Shown here piece by piece: positions 1-8,463 of a stretch of 64,000 nt of DNA. Location of the stretch: positions 1-64,000 of IMG/VR virus record IMGVR_UViG_3300032285_000892; one strand, given 5' to 3'. The notes below the pieces were generated by a model. It made no database searches. It saw nothing but the letters and a program-made list of their open reading frames with translations, and was not told the origin of the DNA. This stretch comes from a virus. Position 1 is the stretch's first letter. The number at the start of each line of letters is the position of its first letter. A program made the translations under genes and the position numbers.

Positions 1-1396
1 GATTGCTAAAAGCACTATCAGTTGTCCAGTCTTTGCTCTTAGAGAACAATGTGAAAGGTTTGCTCTTTCTAATGAACTTTACACTTTGTTTTGCCCATAG
101 CTCCTTGATGTAACGACGCTTACGATCAGGAAACGATCCCTCATACACTGCTAGTTTAGTATCACGACGTAGATTAGATAATCTAATGTCTTGATCCCAG
201 TGACTTCTACACTCAGCCAATCTGCTTCTGTATGCACTCAATTCATACTTACCTTCATACTCATTAAGTAAATAATCTCTAAGCTTATACACTTGCTCTG
301 CTGTGAAGAACTTGCAGTTAAGTAGTGTTGGTGTACGCTTTGCCACTGTTGCAAACTTCAACATGTCAGATACTTCCCACTGGTCACCATTGTGATTTTT
401 GATGTGTTTACTATGATTACTATAATAATCAATTACAGCACGTACGTCATCAGTATCTACAATAGTCTCGTTATACTTAACCATCATCTCATTAGCAATC
501 ACCTCAACTTTATTTCTAATGAGTTCTTTAGCTTCCTGTGTATATCGTAATGACTCACGATTAGGTGTAGGAAACAAACCATCTGTCAAGCTGAAGCGTA
601 AACCTATACCAACAGATAGACGCTTGTATGTGTTACCTGACTTATCAGTGAGGTCAAGCTTATCTAGATCTAATGGATAATACACGTTGTCTAAACAAAC
701 ATGCATATAACTATCACGACACAATTCTGAAACTTGATAATGCTCAGCACGATGTATCTTGAAATTGTTATCAATTCCATCTACATTGAAATACACACTT
801 TCAAAGTATGCTAGCTGCTCTTTGATTTTATTCTTAAAATCATAAACATCAACATATTTAACAGGGATGATAATCTTAACACCATTGCGCTCAGCTGTTG
901 GCTTCTCATACAACAAATCTATGGAGTTAGTTTCTTCTCCCTCATACATCATATACTTACGCTCTACACCATTCTTACGACATGTGAAATAGAAACTAGA
1001 AGCATACGCTAATGGAGCTTTGAAACCTAAGCCCATCATACCAAGCTCTGTAGTACTGTTACGCTTGGTTGACTTACCATACTTACTGATGATGTTTTCA
1101 ACATCATGTGCATCTAGTCCTATACCGAAATCCTCCACTGTGAATTCCCATGAACTAGATCCTCCACTTTGTTGTAAACCTACAACAATTGGATCTGTTA
1201 CTCCTGCTCTACGGTGACTGTCAAGTGCATTACTTGCACATTCTCTAACGGTGGAACCGATAGAATCTGAATATAAACTCTTACTCAACATTTGCATCAA
1301 CACCTGTGCGCTGTCCAAGTCTAAGGACATCTCCACAGTATCATGAGACACTCCGTCTTGATAAATTAATGATTGTGTTTGTTTTTCTAATATCAT
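1..1396 (-). CDS. RIIA-like GHKL ATPase, partial (C-terminus outside window)
   Basis: An open minus-strand frame starts at ATG 1396 and runs off the left edge with no stop, giving at least 465 residues. The N-terminal part carries the GHKL (Hsp90/histidine kinase/MutL) ATP-binding signature: N-box RECASNALD (E52, N56), G1 box VEDFGIG (D89, G91, G93) and a G2-like GMMGLGFKAP near residue 120. In T-even phages this fold occurs in rIIA, a membrane-associated protein linked to lysis inhibition and exclusion, and RIIA-like proteins are reported in many large phages including crAss-like ones. The RIIA assignment is inference from the fold and phage context; another GHKL ATPase is possible. It is the last gene seen of the leftward replication block, 5 bases behind the preceding gene. 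Confidence 0.7.
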   Translation of the reverse strand, partial: MILEKQTQSLIYQDGVSHDTVEMSLDLDSAQVLMQMLSKSLYSDSIGSTVRECASNALDSHRRAGVTDPIVVGLQQSGGSSSWEFTVEDFGIGLDAHDVENIISKYGKSTKRNSTTELGMMGLGFKAPLAYASSFYFTCRKNGVERKYMMYEGEETNSIDLLYEKPTAERNGVKIIIPVKYVDVYDFKNKIKEQLAYFESVYFNVDGIDNNFKIHRAEHYQVSELCRDSYMHVCLDNVYYPLDLDKLDLTDKSGNTYKRLSVGIGLRFSLTDGLFPTPNRESLRYTQEAKELIRNKVEVIANEMMVKYNETIVDTDDVRAVIDYYSNHSKHIKNHNGDQWEVSDMLKFATVAKRTPTLLNCKFFTAEQVYKLRDYLLNEYEGKYELSAYRSRLAECRSHWDQDIRLSNLRRDTKLAVYEGSFPDRKRRYIKELWAKQSVKFIRKSKPFTLFSKSKDWTTDSAFSN

Positions 1397-1401
1397 AATT
1401 T

Positions 1402-1713
1402 CTAATATTTAACTGGTAAAATCTTTGTTTCTCTGATAATTTCTAGTGCTTGTTCTAACTTTTCTCTATTCTTTGTTACAAAATCTGGATGACTTCTTAT
1501 AACTCTCCAGTTCTTAGATCGTCCAAAGACAACATTTATTGTAGGCTTACCACCATGTTTGTTAGCCCAGACTATACCATGAACGTCTAACACTTGAATA
1601 GTGCCATTACCCGTTCCTTTATAGAACCCATAATATAAATTGTTTTGAGTGGTGTACACTACAAAATCACCTGGTTCTAACTGGTCATTATACTCTGCTT
1701 CTTTGTAAATCAT
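1402..1713 (-). CDS. hypothetical protein, 103 aa
   Basis: I do not recognise this gene. The 103-residue product has a beta-rich first half (GDFVVYTTQNNLYYGFYKG) resembling a small barrel such as an SH3-like fold, and a charged helical C-terminus. It has no cysteines, signal peptide or membrane segment. It overlaps the upstream UDG-like gene by 4 bases (ATGA), so it is probably translationally coupled, and it ends 5 bases before the RIIA-like start. A role in replication or host takeover is inferred only from position. Confidence 0.7.
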   Translation of the reverse strand: MIYKEAEYNDQLEPGDFVVYTTQNNLYYGFYKGTGNGTIQVLDVHGIVWANKHGGKPTINVVFGRSKNWRVIRSHPDFVTKNREKLEQALEIIRETKILPVKY

Positions 1714-2426
1714 ATGTCTATCTTTTTAAGCCAATCAATTGTGTAACCATTGTTCTCCTTGATTAGCGTGTTAACTTTTGTAAATACTCCCTCTGTACTC
1801 CATTCACCATTCCTATAAGAAGCTGAAGCTGGATGACTAATTGGAAACTGCCAATCAAATCCTGTTAGATATCTTCTAACCTTCGACGCCTCCTTACCTA
1901 AGAATATTGTAGGAATTCCTGAAAATGCAAACACATTAGTAAACAGATAATCATTAAATGGCTCCCATAAATCTAGATGAGCTCCTGCTTTATTGATTTC
2001 TGTTGTTAATGCGGCATTATACATGAGCACTCCCTGGTGTGCTAGATAGCTGACATCTGGATCCTTAGCTCTATCAAGAGCAAATCCATTGTACAATTCT
2101 CTTTCTATACCACCATAGAACTGCTCCAAGCTTGGCTGTAATGCACCTGTTGTGCTACAGCCCATCAGTAGACCGTCTGCTACTGGAACTCCACTCCTTA
2201 GTACATGATATGGACACATGCCTACAATAATAACCTTCACTTCATTCAGAGGCGTTTCTTTAAAACATCTAAACACATTGTGAGAGAGAGGGACAATCAT
2301 TTTGCCCCTCTTACTCTCTGATTTCAAATGTGCATAGATTTTATCGCACTCCTCACTTTCAATGAATGGTCTCATCTTGTCATGCCAACTCTCATGAAAC
2401 ATATCTTTGAAATTGTCCCAAATCAT
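1710..2426 (-). CDS. uracil-DNA glycosylase-like protein with altered catalytic motif
   Basis: A 238-residue protein of family-1 uracil-DNA glycosylase type. Matching landmarks are VGMCPYH at residues 68-74 (family consensus GQDPYH), GVLMYNAALT at 132-141 (GVLLLN-type motif), a Trp-Phe pair near 154-157, and HPASAS starting at H198 (HPSPLS-type loop). The water-activating Asp of GQDPYH is Cys71 here and the Gln is Met70, so ordinary uracil excision is doubtful. In poxviruses a UDG-fold protein (D4) serves as a polymerase processivity subunit, and a comparable non-catalytic role beside the family-B polymerase is possible here; this is inference. It overlaps the upstream DUF932-like gene by 4 bases. 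UDG genes are a known part of crAss-like replication blocks. Confidence 0.8.
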   Translation of the reverse strand: MIWDNFKDMFHESWHDKMRPFIESEECDKIYAHLKSESKRGKMIVPLSHNVFRCFKETPLNEVKVIIVGMCPYHVLRSGVPVADGLLMGCSTTGALQPSLEQFYGGIERELYNGFALDRAKDPDVSYLAHQGVLMYNAALTTEINKAGAHLDLWEPFNDYLFTNVFAFSGIPTIFLGKEASKVRRYLTGFDWQFPISHPASASYRNGEWSTEGVFTKVNTLIKENNGYTIDWLKKIDI

Positions 2427-3205
2427 AATGATAATTCTAATTGTTGAGTTAATTGTGGTACATTAATGATTGCTGGTTTTCTTTGTGTAATAAGCTCACC
2501 TTGAGCGTTAACAAAGAAACTATGTGCACTCATGTGATCTGTCATCCAGTTAACAGGATGTGTCTCTTTCAATGAGAATGTAGTGTGCTGATATAGCTCC
2601 CACAAACTGCTCTCAGCGCCATAATTGTGTGTAGGTGTATGTAGTTCCTTACGAATGATATTCAACTCACTAGAGCTAATAAATCCTTCTTCTACAATCA
2701 TACGTCCAATCAATTCACCTTGCTGTCTCTTGGTAAGCTCTACTTGCTTCATCAACTCACGTTGAATCTGCATCTCACGGAATGAATCACCTGCACTCTT
2801 GATGTACTCAGTGATGGATTGTGGTGTGAATTCTTGAATATCACCAACATGCTTACGCTTGAACGTACCCATATCACCATTCACCATACCATTAGAGCAA
2901 ATGAATACATGAATACCAATAGCAAACTTCAAGCTCACTTGCTTGTTGTAGCTATTTTGCCATGCAATCTGTATCTGCATCTCACTGTCTGCAATGTTAC
3001 TGATGGTGTATTTACCATTAGCTACTTGTCCATCACCTGCCCAAGTATAAGATTGTCTGTCAAGCTTAAAGCCTGAATTCTCTATACTGTTCAATGTGGT
3101 GTCAATTAATTGTGCGTGACTAACTGGCTTGTAGCGATTAGTCTGTGCTGGTAGCTTCACTGCTACCAAGTCTTGCAATGTTGTTTTATACTCTGGTCTT
3201 TTCAT
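2423..3205 (-). CDS. DUF932-like phage/plasmid protein
   Basis: A 260-residue protein whose layout resembles the DUF932 phage/plasmid-like family: an N-terminal region, then a beta-rich stretch with FAIGIHVFICSNGMV (the family's conserved 'CSNG/CTNG' turn) near residues 93-107, followed by a basic FKRKHVGDI and a helical C-terminal half. DUF932 proteins are common in plasmids and phages; their biochemical role is unknown and a link to recombination or replication has been suggested. Start ATG 3205 overlaps the stop of the small upstream gene (ATGA). The family call comes from motif memory, not a search. Confidence 0.5.
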   Translation of the reverse strand: MKRPEYKTTLQDLVAVKLPAQTNRYKPVSHAQLIDTTLNSIENSGFKLDRQSYTWAGDGQVANGKYTISNIADSEMQIQIAWQNSYNKQVSLKFAIGIHVFICSNGMVNGDMGTFKRKHVGDIQEFTPQSITEYIKSAGDSFREMQIQRELMKQVELTKRQQGELIGRMIVEEGFISSSELNIIRKELHTPTHNYGAESSLWELYQHTTFSLKETHPVNWMTDHMSAHSFFVNAQGELITQRKPAIINVPQLTQQLELSL

Positions 3206-3375
3206 GATTGTGATATTCTGATTTTAAATCCAAAAAACTTACTTAATATTCCTTCTAGGTTTTCTATACCTATACATTCTACAGAATCTCCTTCTGTAGT
3301 CTCTAAGTATTCTGTCTCTTGTTGTATCTCATACACAAGATCTTCTACAGCTGCTGCTAATTCTTCTACGTTCAT
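3202..3375 (-). CDS. small acidic protein, 57 aa
   Basis: A short minus-strand gene of 57 residues beginning MNVEELAAAVEDLVYEIQQ. The first 25 residues form an acidic amphipathic helix; the C-terminus (LSKFFGFKIRIS) is hydrophobic and basic. Both ends show 4-base ATGA overlaps, with the upstream gene's stop at 3372-3374 and the downstream start at 3205. That supports a real coupled gene despite its size. I do not recognise a family. Confidence 0.6.
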   Translation of the reverse strand: MNVEELAAAVEDLVYEIQQETEYLETTEGDSVECIGIENLEGILSKFFGFKIRISQS

Positions 3376-3617
3376 AAGTCTATTAATGTCTGTTTTAACT
3401 TATTAAAATTGTATTTATTTATTTGTAAATGTATATCTAAACGTGGTGGAGAAATTTTAACATTTAAAGTATCTAGTACTAAATTTATTGCAACCCTTGC
3501 ACAATCTCTAGATGTATACTTTCTTGCAAATTCATCACTAATTTCATTCATTAAGATTGAATCAAATTGATCAACTAATTGATTTAGTAATTCTTTTGCT
3601 CTTTCTTCGTCTGTCAT
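3372..3617 (-). CDS. hypothetical protein, 81 aa
   Basis: An 81-residue mostly helical protein (MTDEERAKELLNQLVDQFDS...) with no cysteines or membrane segments. It overlaps the primase gene upstream and the 57-aa gene downstream by 4 bases each (ATGA), so it belongs to the same operon. No family recognised; it could be an accessory factor of the primase, judged only from coupling. Confidence 0.65.
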   Translation of the reverse strand: MTDEERAKELLNQLVDQFDSILMNEISDEFARKYTSRDCARVAINLVLDTLNVKISPPRLDIHLQINKYNFNKLKQTLIDL

Positions 3618-4627
3618 AGTAGTTCTTTTTCTTTTAAATAGTCTTCTATTGCTTGCATACCATGGGCTCTTGCTAAATCAGCCCAATCCTTAATACCCTC
3701 AGCTAAATACTTCCTGGGTACATTACAATAATCAAATCCAAACATCTGTGTGATCTGTTGTGAATTCTCTACGCCTGTTACGTCTGAATCAAATGATAAT
3801 ATCTGACTAGCAGAATTACTCTTGATATACTCAACGTTCTCGACAGAGAAACAACCTAGACCCTCGTTCTGTACAGCACAGCTGCATGGAAAGAGTTTCT
3901 TCATCACCATATAATCCTTCTTTGATTTGTTGATAAATGCTACATCACATAGTTTGATGTCATCTTTACCATCCATTGCAGTAATGGGTACATTGTTAGG
4001 CACCCACTTGTTCTTCTTATCCTTAGCATGTGGACGATATATCTTCCACTTGTCACCATATAGATAACCAAATCTAAGCTCATCTATACCTGCTGAAAAC
4101 AGCTGTTTGTTTAGATACACCTTAGACACACTATAGACATTGTTAGCCTTTAGATCTTCTATGTCTAGATGATACTGAGCCCAATATGCCAATTCCTCTT
4201 TAGTAAACTTCTTTACTACCACCTGAATATTAGAATAAGTCTTAGCCATCTTTACAGGTTGTTTATATTCTGTAATGATACGTTTATACTCTTCTGTATT
4301 GGTAGTTTTAGAAAACCCTAGTCCAAGATCTCTATCGATGACTTCTAGTGTCTGTCTCAAATCCCTGAGATTAAATAACATTCTGACGAAATCAAAACAT
4401 GATCCTCGTTTACTAGTGTCTGCAAAATCAATAAAGGTCAATCTTCCTTGTTTGTTACCAATCATGAAAGATGGATTGTTCTCGTTTCGAAATGGAGAAA
4501 AGGTTATAACATTTGGTACCCAATCAGTATTAGGCATATAATATCTAAAAACATCATACTCACTCACTTTGTCAAGTACCTTCTCTGGAGTGATAATAGA
4601 AGGACGCTTCATTCCGTTAATTGCCAT
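3614..4627 (-). CDS. DnaG-like primase without zinc-binding residues
   Basis: A 337-residue DnaG-family primase. The N-terminal region follows the CHC2 zinc-finger layout (FSPFRNENNPSF at residues 43-54, then GSCFDFV), but the canonical CPFH Cys and His are Ser44 and Arg47, so the zinc site is apparently lost. The C-terminal part has a TOPRIM-like acidic motif SFDSDVTG near residue 275 with an upstream QNEG that could supply the TOPRIM Glu. It would make RNA primers together with the DnaB-type helicase encoded nearby. The product is shorter than bacterial DnaG (about 600 residues), as is usual for phage versions. A hairpin lies between it and the upstream SSB-like gene. Confidence 0.8.
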   Translation of the reverse strand: MAINGMKRPSIITPEKVLDKVSEYDVFRYYMPNTDWVPNVITFSPFRNENNPSFMIGNKQGRLTFIDFADTSKRGSCFDFVRMLFNLRDLRQTLEVIDRDLGLGFSKTTNTEEYKRIITEYKQPVKMAKTYSNIQVVVKKFTKEELAYWAQYHLDIEDLKANNVYSVSKVYLNKQLFSAGIDELRFGYLYGDKWKIYRPHAKDKKNKWVPNNVPITAMDGKDDIKLCDVAFINKSKKDYMVMKKLFPCSCAVQNEGLGCFSVENVEYIKSNSASQILSFDSDVTGVENSQQITQMFGFDYCNVPRKYLAEGIKDWADLARAHGMQAIEDYLKEKELL

Positions 4628-4650
4628 GTTTCTAGTTTTTAGATAATAAG

Positions 4651-4680
4651 AAAGCCCAATCTAATATAGACTGGGCTTTT
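4651..4680 (-). terminator. hairpin terminator or attenuator behind the SSB-like gene
   Basis: A 13-bp near-perfect stem (4651-4663 with 4667-4679, one G-T pair) closes on a 3-base loop. Read on the minus strand it is followed by a short interrupted T-tract (CTTTCTTATT). It sits between the SSB-like gene and the primase gene, so it probably reduces readthrough and leaves the SSB-like mRNA in excess. The weak T-tract suggests a partial terminator. Confidence 0.7.
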
Positions 4681-4715
4681 CTGGTTTCATTTAAACTCAA
4701 AAATAAAGTACAATC

Positions 4716-5576
4716 TTAAAAATCAGCTCCTTCCTCAGAAATTACTTTATCTGATTCTACAAGATTAGAATCAGAATCATAATCATGAAGCTCTTTGAAT
4801 GTATAATAATCTTTACATCCATACTCTCCTGTTACATTAAGTACAAATCGCTCATGCTGTTGTAATTCTTTAGACTTCTTGAATGATACGCCTCTGATTA
4901 CAGCAGGATCATTATAGTTAATTAAACGCATCTTCTTGATAGAATAACCTGGAAAGAATGCTTTGTTGTAAATGTTCTGATAAGACACAGGTCCATCTTC
5001 TTTCTCTAATGTTTTAACTGTTGCTAATACACCAACACTTGCACACCACTCACCACCAATCTCATCTCTCCACTCTTTCAAGTTACCAGCAATAACCTTC
5101 TTCCAATCCAAAGTTACTTCGCAGTCATCTTTAGAGAAATCTAGATTACCTAACCAAGTACGGAAGAATGTGATTAACTCCTCCTCACCTGTATATGCTA
5201 CACGATAGTCACGCTTGCTGAACCAGCTAGGAAGAGTGTCTTCACTACTAGCCCAACTACACATACCAATGCTATTAACATATTGCTTCTTAGTGCCATC
5301 TTTATTAACACGCTTTGTATCTTCTAAGAAGAACGTTGCTTTCTCAATAAAATCACTTTTAACATCTTTTAACCAGATGTCAACTCTCACCTTTGCTACA
5401 CCATCTTTCTCATAAAGATATTCTGTAGCCTTACTATCTTCCTTCAATTCACGCCCAAGTATATCTTTATACTCTTGCATTGTAGGATTAATTGCAATTA
5501 CATCTCCCTCAAAGATTCCTACTTTCTTTGCAAATTCTTTTGCTGTTACTTCTCTTTTTTGTCCTGATACGGCCAT
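4716..5576 (-). CDS. single-stranded DNA-binding-like protein
   Basis: A 286-residue protein with a strongly acidic C-terminal tail ending in aromatic Phe (SEEGADF), the hallmark of phage and bacterial SSBs such as T7 gp2.5, where the tail recruits replication partners. The body is rich in aromatic and charged residues and beta-type segments, consistent with an OB fold; I see no classical SSB motif. The neighbours (P-loop ATPase, primase, helicases) are replication genes, and a hairpin terminator directly downstream fits a product needed in quantity. The call is inferred from tail and context; another replication or recombination factor is possible. Confidence 0.55.
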   Translation of the reverse strand: MAVSGQKREVTAKEFAKKVGIFEGDVIAINPTMQEYKDILGRELKEDSKATEYLYEKDGVAKVRVDIWLKDVKSDFIEKATFFLEDTKRVNKDGTKKQYVNSIGMCSWASSEDTLPSWFSKRDYRVAYTGEEELITFFRTWLGNLDFSKDDCEVTLDWKKVIAGNLKEWRDEIGGEWCASVGVLATVKTLEKEDGPVSYQNIYNKAFFPGYSIKKMRLINYNDPAVIRGVSFKKSKELQQHERFVLNVTGEYGCKDYYTFKELHDYDSDSNLVESDKVISEEGADF

Positions 5577-5601
5577 GGTTTCTAGTGTTTATTGTTAAAA
5601 A

Positions 5602-6273
5602 TTATTTGTAATACTCGTCAATTGTGTCTACTACAGTTTGTAAGTTATTAGGAATCTTGATGCTAGTAAACATTCCATCAGGACTCTTAGCAGGAAACTT
5701 TTTAAACCTATTGGTTACAAAGTTATACGTAGATGTGCCATCTTTATTCTCCTCTACATAAGTGTAAAGACAGATTGTCAATAAGCCCTCTAATACAATC
5801 TGATTGTCGATCAACTTACCTGCTGTCTTGATCTTGTATCCTGTAACTTCACCACCTTCCTCAATAGTCTCTGGATGTGTGAAATAGAACACTTTCAAAT
5901 TGTCACGCAATTTACGAGCCTCTTGAAATAAAGCCACCATATCTCTAGCCATGATGCTAAATTTAGTGAAGCCAACTTCTGTTGCTCGTGACACAATGTT
6001 AAAACCCATGATGTAGTTTGAATCCTCAATCACAATGTTCTTGATGTGTGGTGCTTTCTCAGAGATTACATGTAACAATCGAGTGATCTCAACTGCATCA
6101 TCTAACTCTTTGTAGTTCTTCTTCTCTGTGTTGTACAGAGCTTCAGCTCCTTTGAACGGTAGCTCTTTCTTAGCTACATTAATAATGTAAGTTTCTGCTG
6201 GATTCAGGTGTTTAACTGATGTTGATTTACCTGTACCAGTGGATCCAACGATCCCAATTAGCTTGCTTGCCAT
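5602..6273 (-). CDS. AAA/RecA-like P-loop ATPase (Sak4-type candidate)
   Basis: A 223-residue ATPase with a perfect Walker A near the N-terminus (GSTGTGKST, residues 10-18) and a hydrophobic Walker B-like strand NIVIEDSNY near residue 80, followed by a FYFTHPE strand that could be a sensor. Size and layout match phage AAA-24/Sak4-like RecA-core proteins, which promote single-strand annealing or recombination with phage SSB. Its location directly upstream of the SSB-like gene supports this. The start is the first ATG; there is no upstream overlap. The Sak4 label is inference. Confidence 0.7.
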   Translation of the reverse strand: MASKLIGIVGSTGTGKSTSVKHLNPAETYIINVAKKELPFKGAEALYNTEKKNYKELDDAVEITRLLHVISEKAPHIKNIVIEDSNYIMGFNIVSRATEVGFTKFSIMARDMVALFQEARKLRDNLKVFYFTHPETIEEGGEVTGYKIKTAGKLIDNQIVLEGLLTICLYTYVEENKDGTSTYNFVTNRFKKFPAKSPDGMFTSIKIPNNLQTVVDTIDEYYK

Positions 6274-6316
6274 GTTATAATATTTAGTTGTTATTTAATA
6301 CTCTAATTTACGGATT

Positions 6317-7402
6317 TTATGTGAAATTTACAACATTGATTTTGTCTTTATCAAAGAATTCCAACGCTTTATTTAACCATTTTTCCTCTACAGATTCATC
6401 AGTGGACAGTATGTATATAACAGCTTTCTTGTCTGGATTATTATACTCCATAGCCATACATCTATTTATCTTTTGTGCCAAGTTTTCTGCATTACTATCA
6501 AAATAGTTAATAATCACTTTGTTTAATGGTTTGTATGTAACACCTGTATTACCAATCTTTACAACAGCCATGTGATTACCCTCTCCTTCTGCAAACCTTT
6601 TGAAGCCTTCTTTGTCAGGCGATTTGCTATGGTGTGACGGAATCCCTAAACTGTCTGCACTATTAGTAGTACCACAAAATACAAGAACACGTTCGTCCTT
6701 ATACTTCTCTAAAATAACCTTGGTTAATCTAACCTTGGCTATAGATGATTGAATAATCCTCATACGTTTCAAGCGTAAGTGCATTGTGTTCTTACCTTGT
6801 CTCTCTAGTTGATCAATCACCCATGTACATGCATCAAAATGTTTCTTCTCAGTTCTATCTTTACCCTTTAATGTTTGAACTATCTTGTTATCTAGAGGAG
6901 TCTTAATCACTGTGATCTTGTAATCAACAATAACTCCTTCTTGAATAGCTTGTTCAATAGGATAATGAGCTAGCACTGGAAGATTTAGTCTCTGCTCGAT
7001 CTCTGATTCTGTCCAGCTTGATAGAGTACCTGTAAGTCCTAATACTTGTTTGTTATTTCCAAGTAGTTCTTCACAAGCATCTAGCTGCGCATCACTCAAC
7101 AAATGTATCTCATCTATAATTACAATATCATATTTGTTTGCAATATGCTTGTGCAAAGATAAGTGTGTTGTATACGTGATGTTTGAATTATTGTATCCTC
7201 TTGCTTTGAAATCCTGTTCCCAACTATCCTTGATTTTAACGTCAGGATAGGCGATTATGATAGATATATTTGAATTCATCTTTTCCAAAATGTTAATTGT
7301 TGTATATATCTTACCAAAGCGTGGACAGAGATTTAGGATACCCCATTTCTTGTCTAGCCATACCTGCGCAAACTCTCTTTGTCTCTGGTCTCTTAAACTC
7401 AT
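6317..7402 (-). CDS. superfamily 2 helicase
   Basis: A 361-residue SF2 helicase with motif I LCPRFGKIYT (residues 25-34), motif II IIDEIH (DEIH at 97-100), motif III-like LTGTLS, and C-terminal motifs including ERVLVFCGTT and a final region with QKINR as motif VI. Motif I reads G-K-I where G-K-T/S is usual, so the Mg2+-coordinating hydroxyl is missing. Members of this group in phages (UvsW-like, SNF2-like) act in branch migration or replication restart. It overlaps the DnaB-type gene upstream by 4 bases. crAss-like phages commonly carry an SNF2/SF2 helicase at this place. Confidence 0.8.
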   Translation of the reverse strand: MSLRDQRQREFAQVWLDKKWGILNLCPRFGKIYTTINILEKMNSNISIIIAYPDVKIKDSWEQDFKARGYNNSNITYTTHLSLHKHIANKYDIVIIDEIHLLSDAQLDACEELLGNNKQVLGLTGTLSSWTESEIEQRLNLPVLAHYPIEQAIQEGVIVDYKITVIKTPLDNKIVQTLKGKDRTEKKHFDACTWVIDQLERQGKNTMHLRLKRMRIIQSSIAKVRLTKVILEKYKDERVLVFCGTTNSADSLGIPSHHSKSPDKEGFKRFAEGEGNHMAVVKIGNTGVTYKPLNKVIINYFDSNAENLAQKINRCMAMEYNNPDKKAVIYILSTDESVEEKWLNKALEFFDKDKINVVNFT

Positions 7403-8463
7403 GATAGAAAAAATGATTTATTAACTACAGATTGATAGTCAGACTCTGTCATCTCTTTAAGTCGTGGTAGTTCCTTGAACATACCAATCTGACCTAAGAA
7501 ACCTAGACCTATTCTAACATCGTCCTCACCATAGCTATTCTTGATTAATCTTAAACTTCTAAAATACTTAGCACCATATTCATCTTTAAGCTTATCTAGT
7601 TGATAACCACTAGGGTCTTCCACTTTATAACGCATAGGATCAAATAATGCCACTACAACATCAGCATCGTTCTGTGTGCTTGAACTATCAGCAAAGTCTT
7701 CTAGCTGTGGTTCTACATCACCATTCTTAATCCTCATAGGACTAGAGATGTCACGATTAAACTGACTGACAACAACAGGTGTATATCCAAAGAAGTCACG
7801 AGCATATCTCAGCTCATCAGACATCTTATCAATCGCTGCTTTCTTTGTGGAATAGTCTTTGGTTAGCTTTAATAGACCAATATGATCGATAACAACAATA
7901 GTGATAGTATTACTATCATTAGGTTCATACACTCTATTGTATTTGTCTATCTCATGTATCACACCGTTCTCTTCTGCATGCTCTTTCAACTGCTTAGCTA
8001 TACCTACTGGGTTCTCTGGTCCATCAATGATTGTAATGACATCTTTCATCCTATCAACATATGATTCATATGTCAAGAATAGATCATGCTCATCATGTGT
8101 CATCTTCTCCTTTTGCCAACCCAATAGTTTAGGTACAGATATAATCATACCATGATCCATAAAGATCTTTCTACTCACCCACTTTGCATATTTATATGTT
8201 CTACTACGCTCCATGGATCTATATATAATCTTTAGCTTAATGTCTGTATTATTAGCCTTAGAGATATACCAATCAAATGGATTGAGAACATACGCATCAT
8301 CGATGAAACTAGTCTTACCTGAACCAGTTAAGCCACCCACCAATGTGTACATAGACTTACGGATACCAATGTATCTATTGAGTCTATCAAATCCCATAGG
8401 AATACCGTTATTCCTACCATCAAGTCCGTTCTGAACTTCTTTTGCCAAATCTTGAAAACTCAT
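7399..8463 (-). CDS. DnaB-type replicative helicase
   Basis: A 354-residue RecA-fold helicase of the DnaB/gp4 C-terminal type: Walker A GLTGSGKTS (residues 44-52), a Walker B strand VVIDHIGLL near residue 190, then VVVSQFNRD (sensor Q) and a D-A-D-V-V-V-type strand. The DnaB N-terminal collar domain is absent, as in many phage helicases. It should unwind DNA ahead of the family-B polymerase and work with the primase encoded downstream. Its stop overlaps the SF2 helicase start, and its start abuts the putative loader gene. Confidence 0.85.
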   Translation of the reverse strand: MSFQDLAKEVQNGLDGRNNGIPMGFDRLNRYIGIRKSMYTLVGGLTGSGKTSFIDDAYVLNPFDWYISKANNTDIKLKIIYRSMERSRTYKYAKWVSRKIFMDHGMIISVPKLLGWQKEKMTHDEHDLFLTYESYVDRMKDVITIIDGPENPVGIAKQLKEHAEENGVIHEIDKYNRVYEPNDSNTITIVVIDHIGLLKLTKDYSTKKAAIDKMSDELRYARDFFGYTPVVVSQFNRDISSPMRIKNGDVEPQLEDFADSSSTQNDADVVVALFDPMRYKVEDPSGYQLDKLKDEYGAKYFRSLRLIKNSYGEDDVRIGLGFLGQIGMFKELPRLKEMTESDYQSVVNKSFFLS

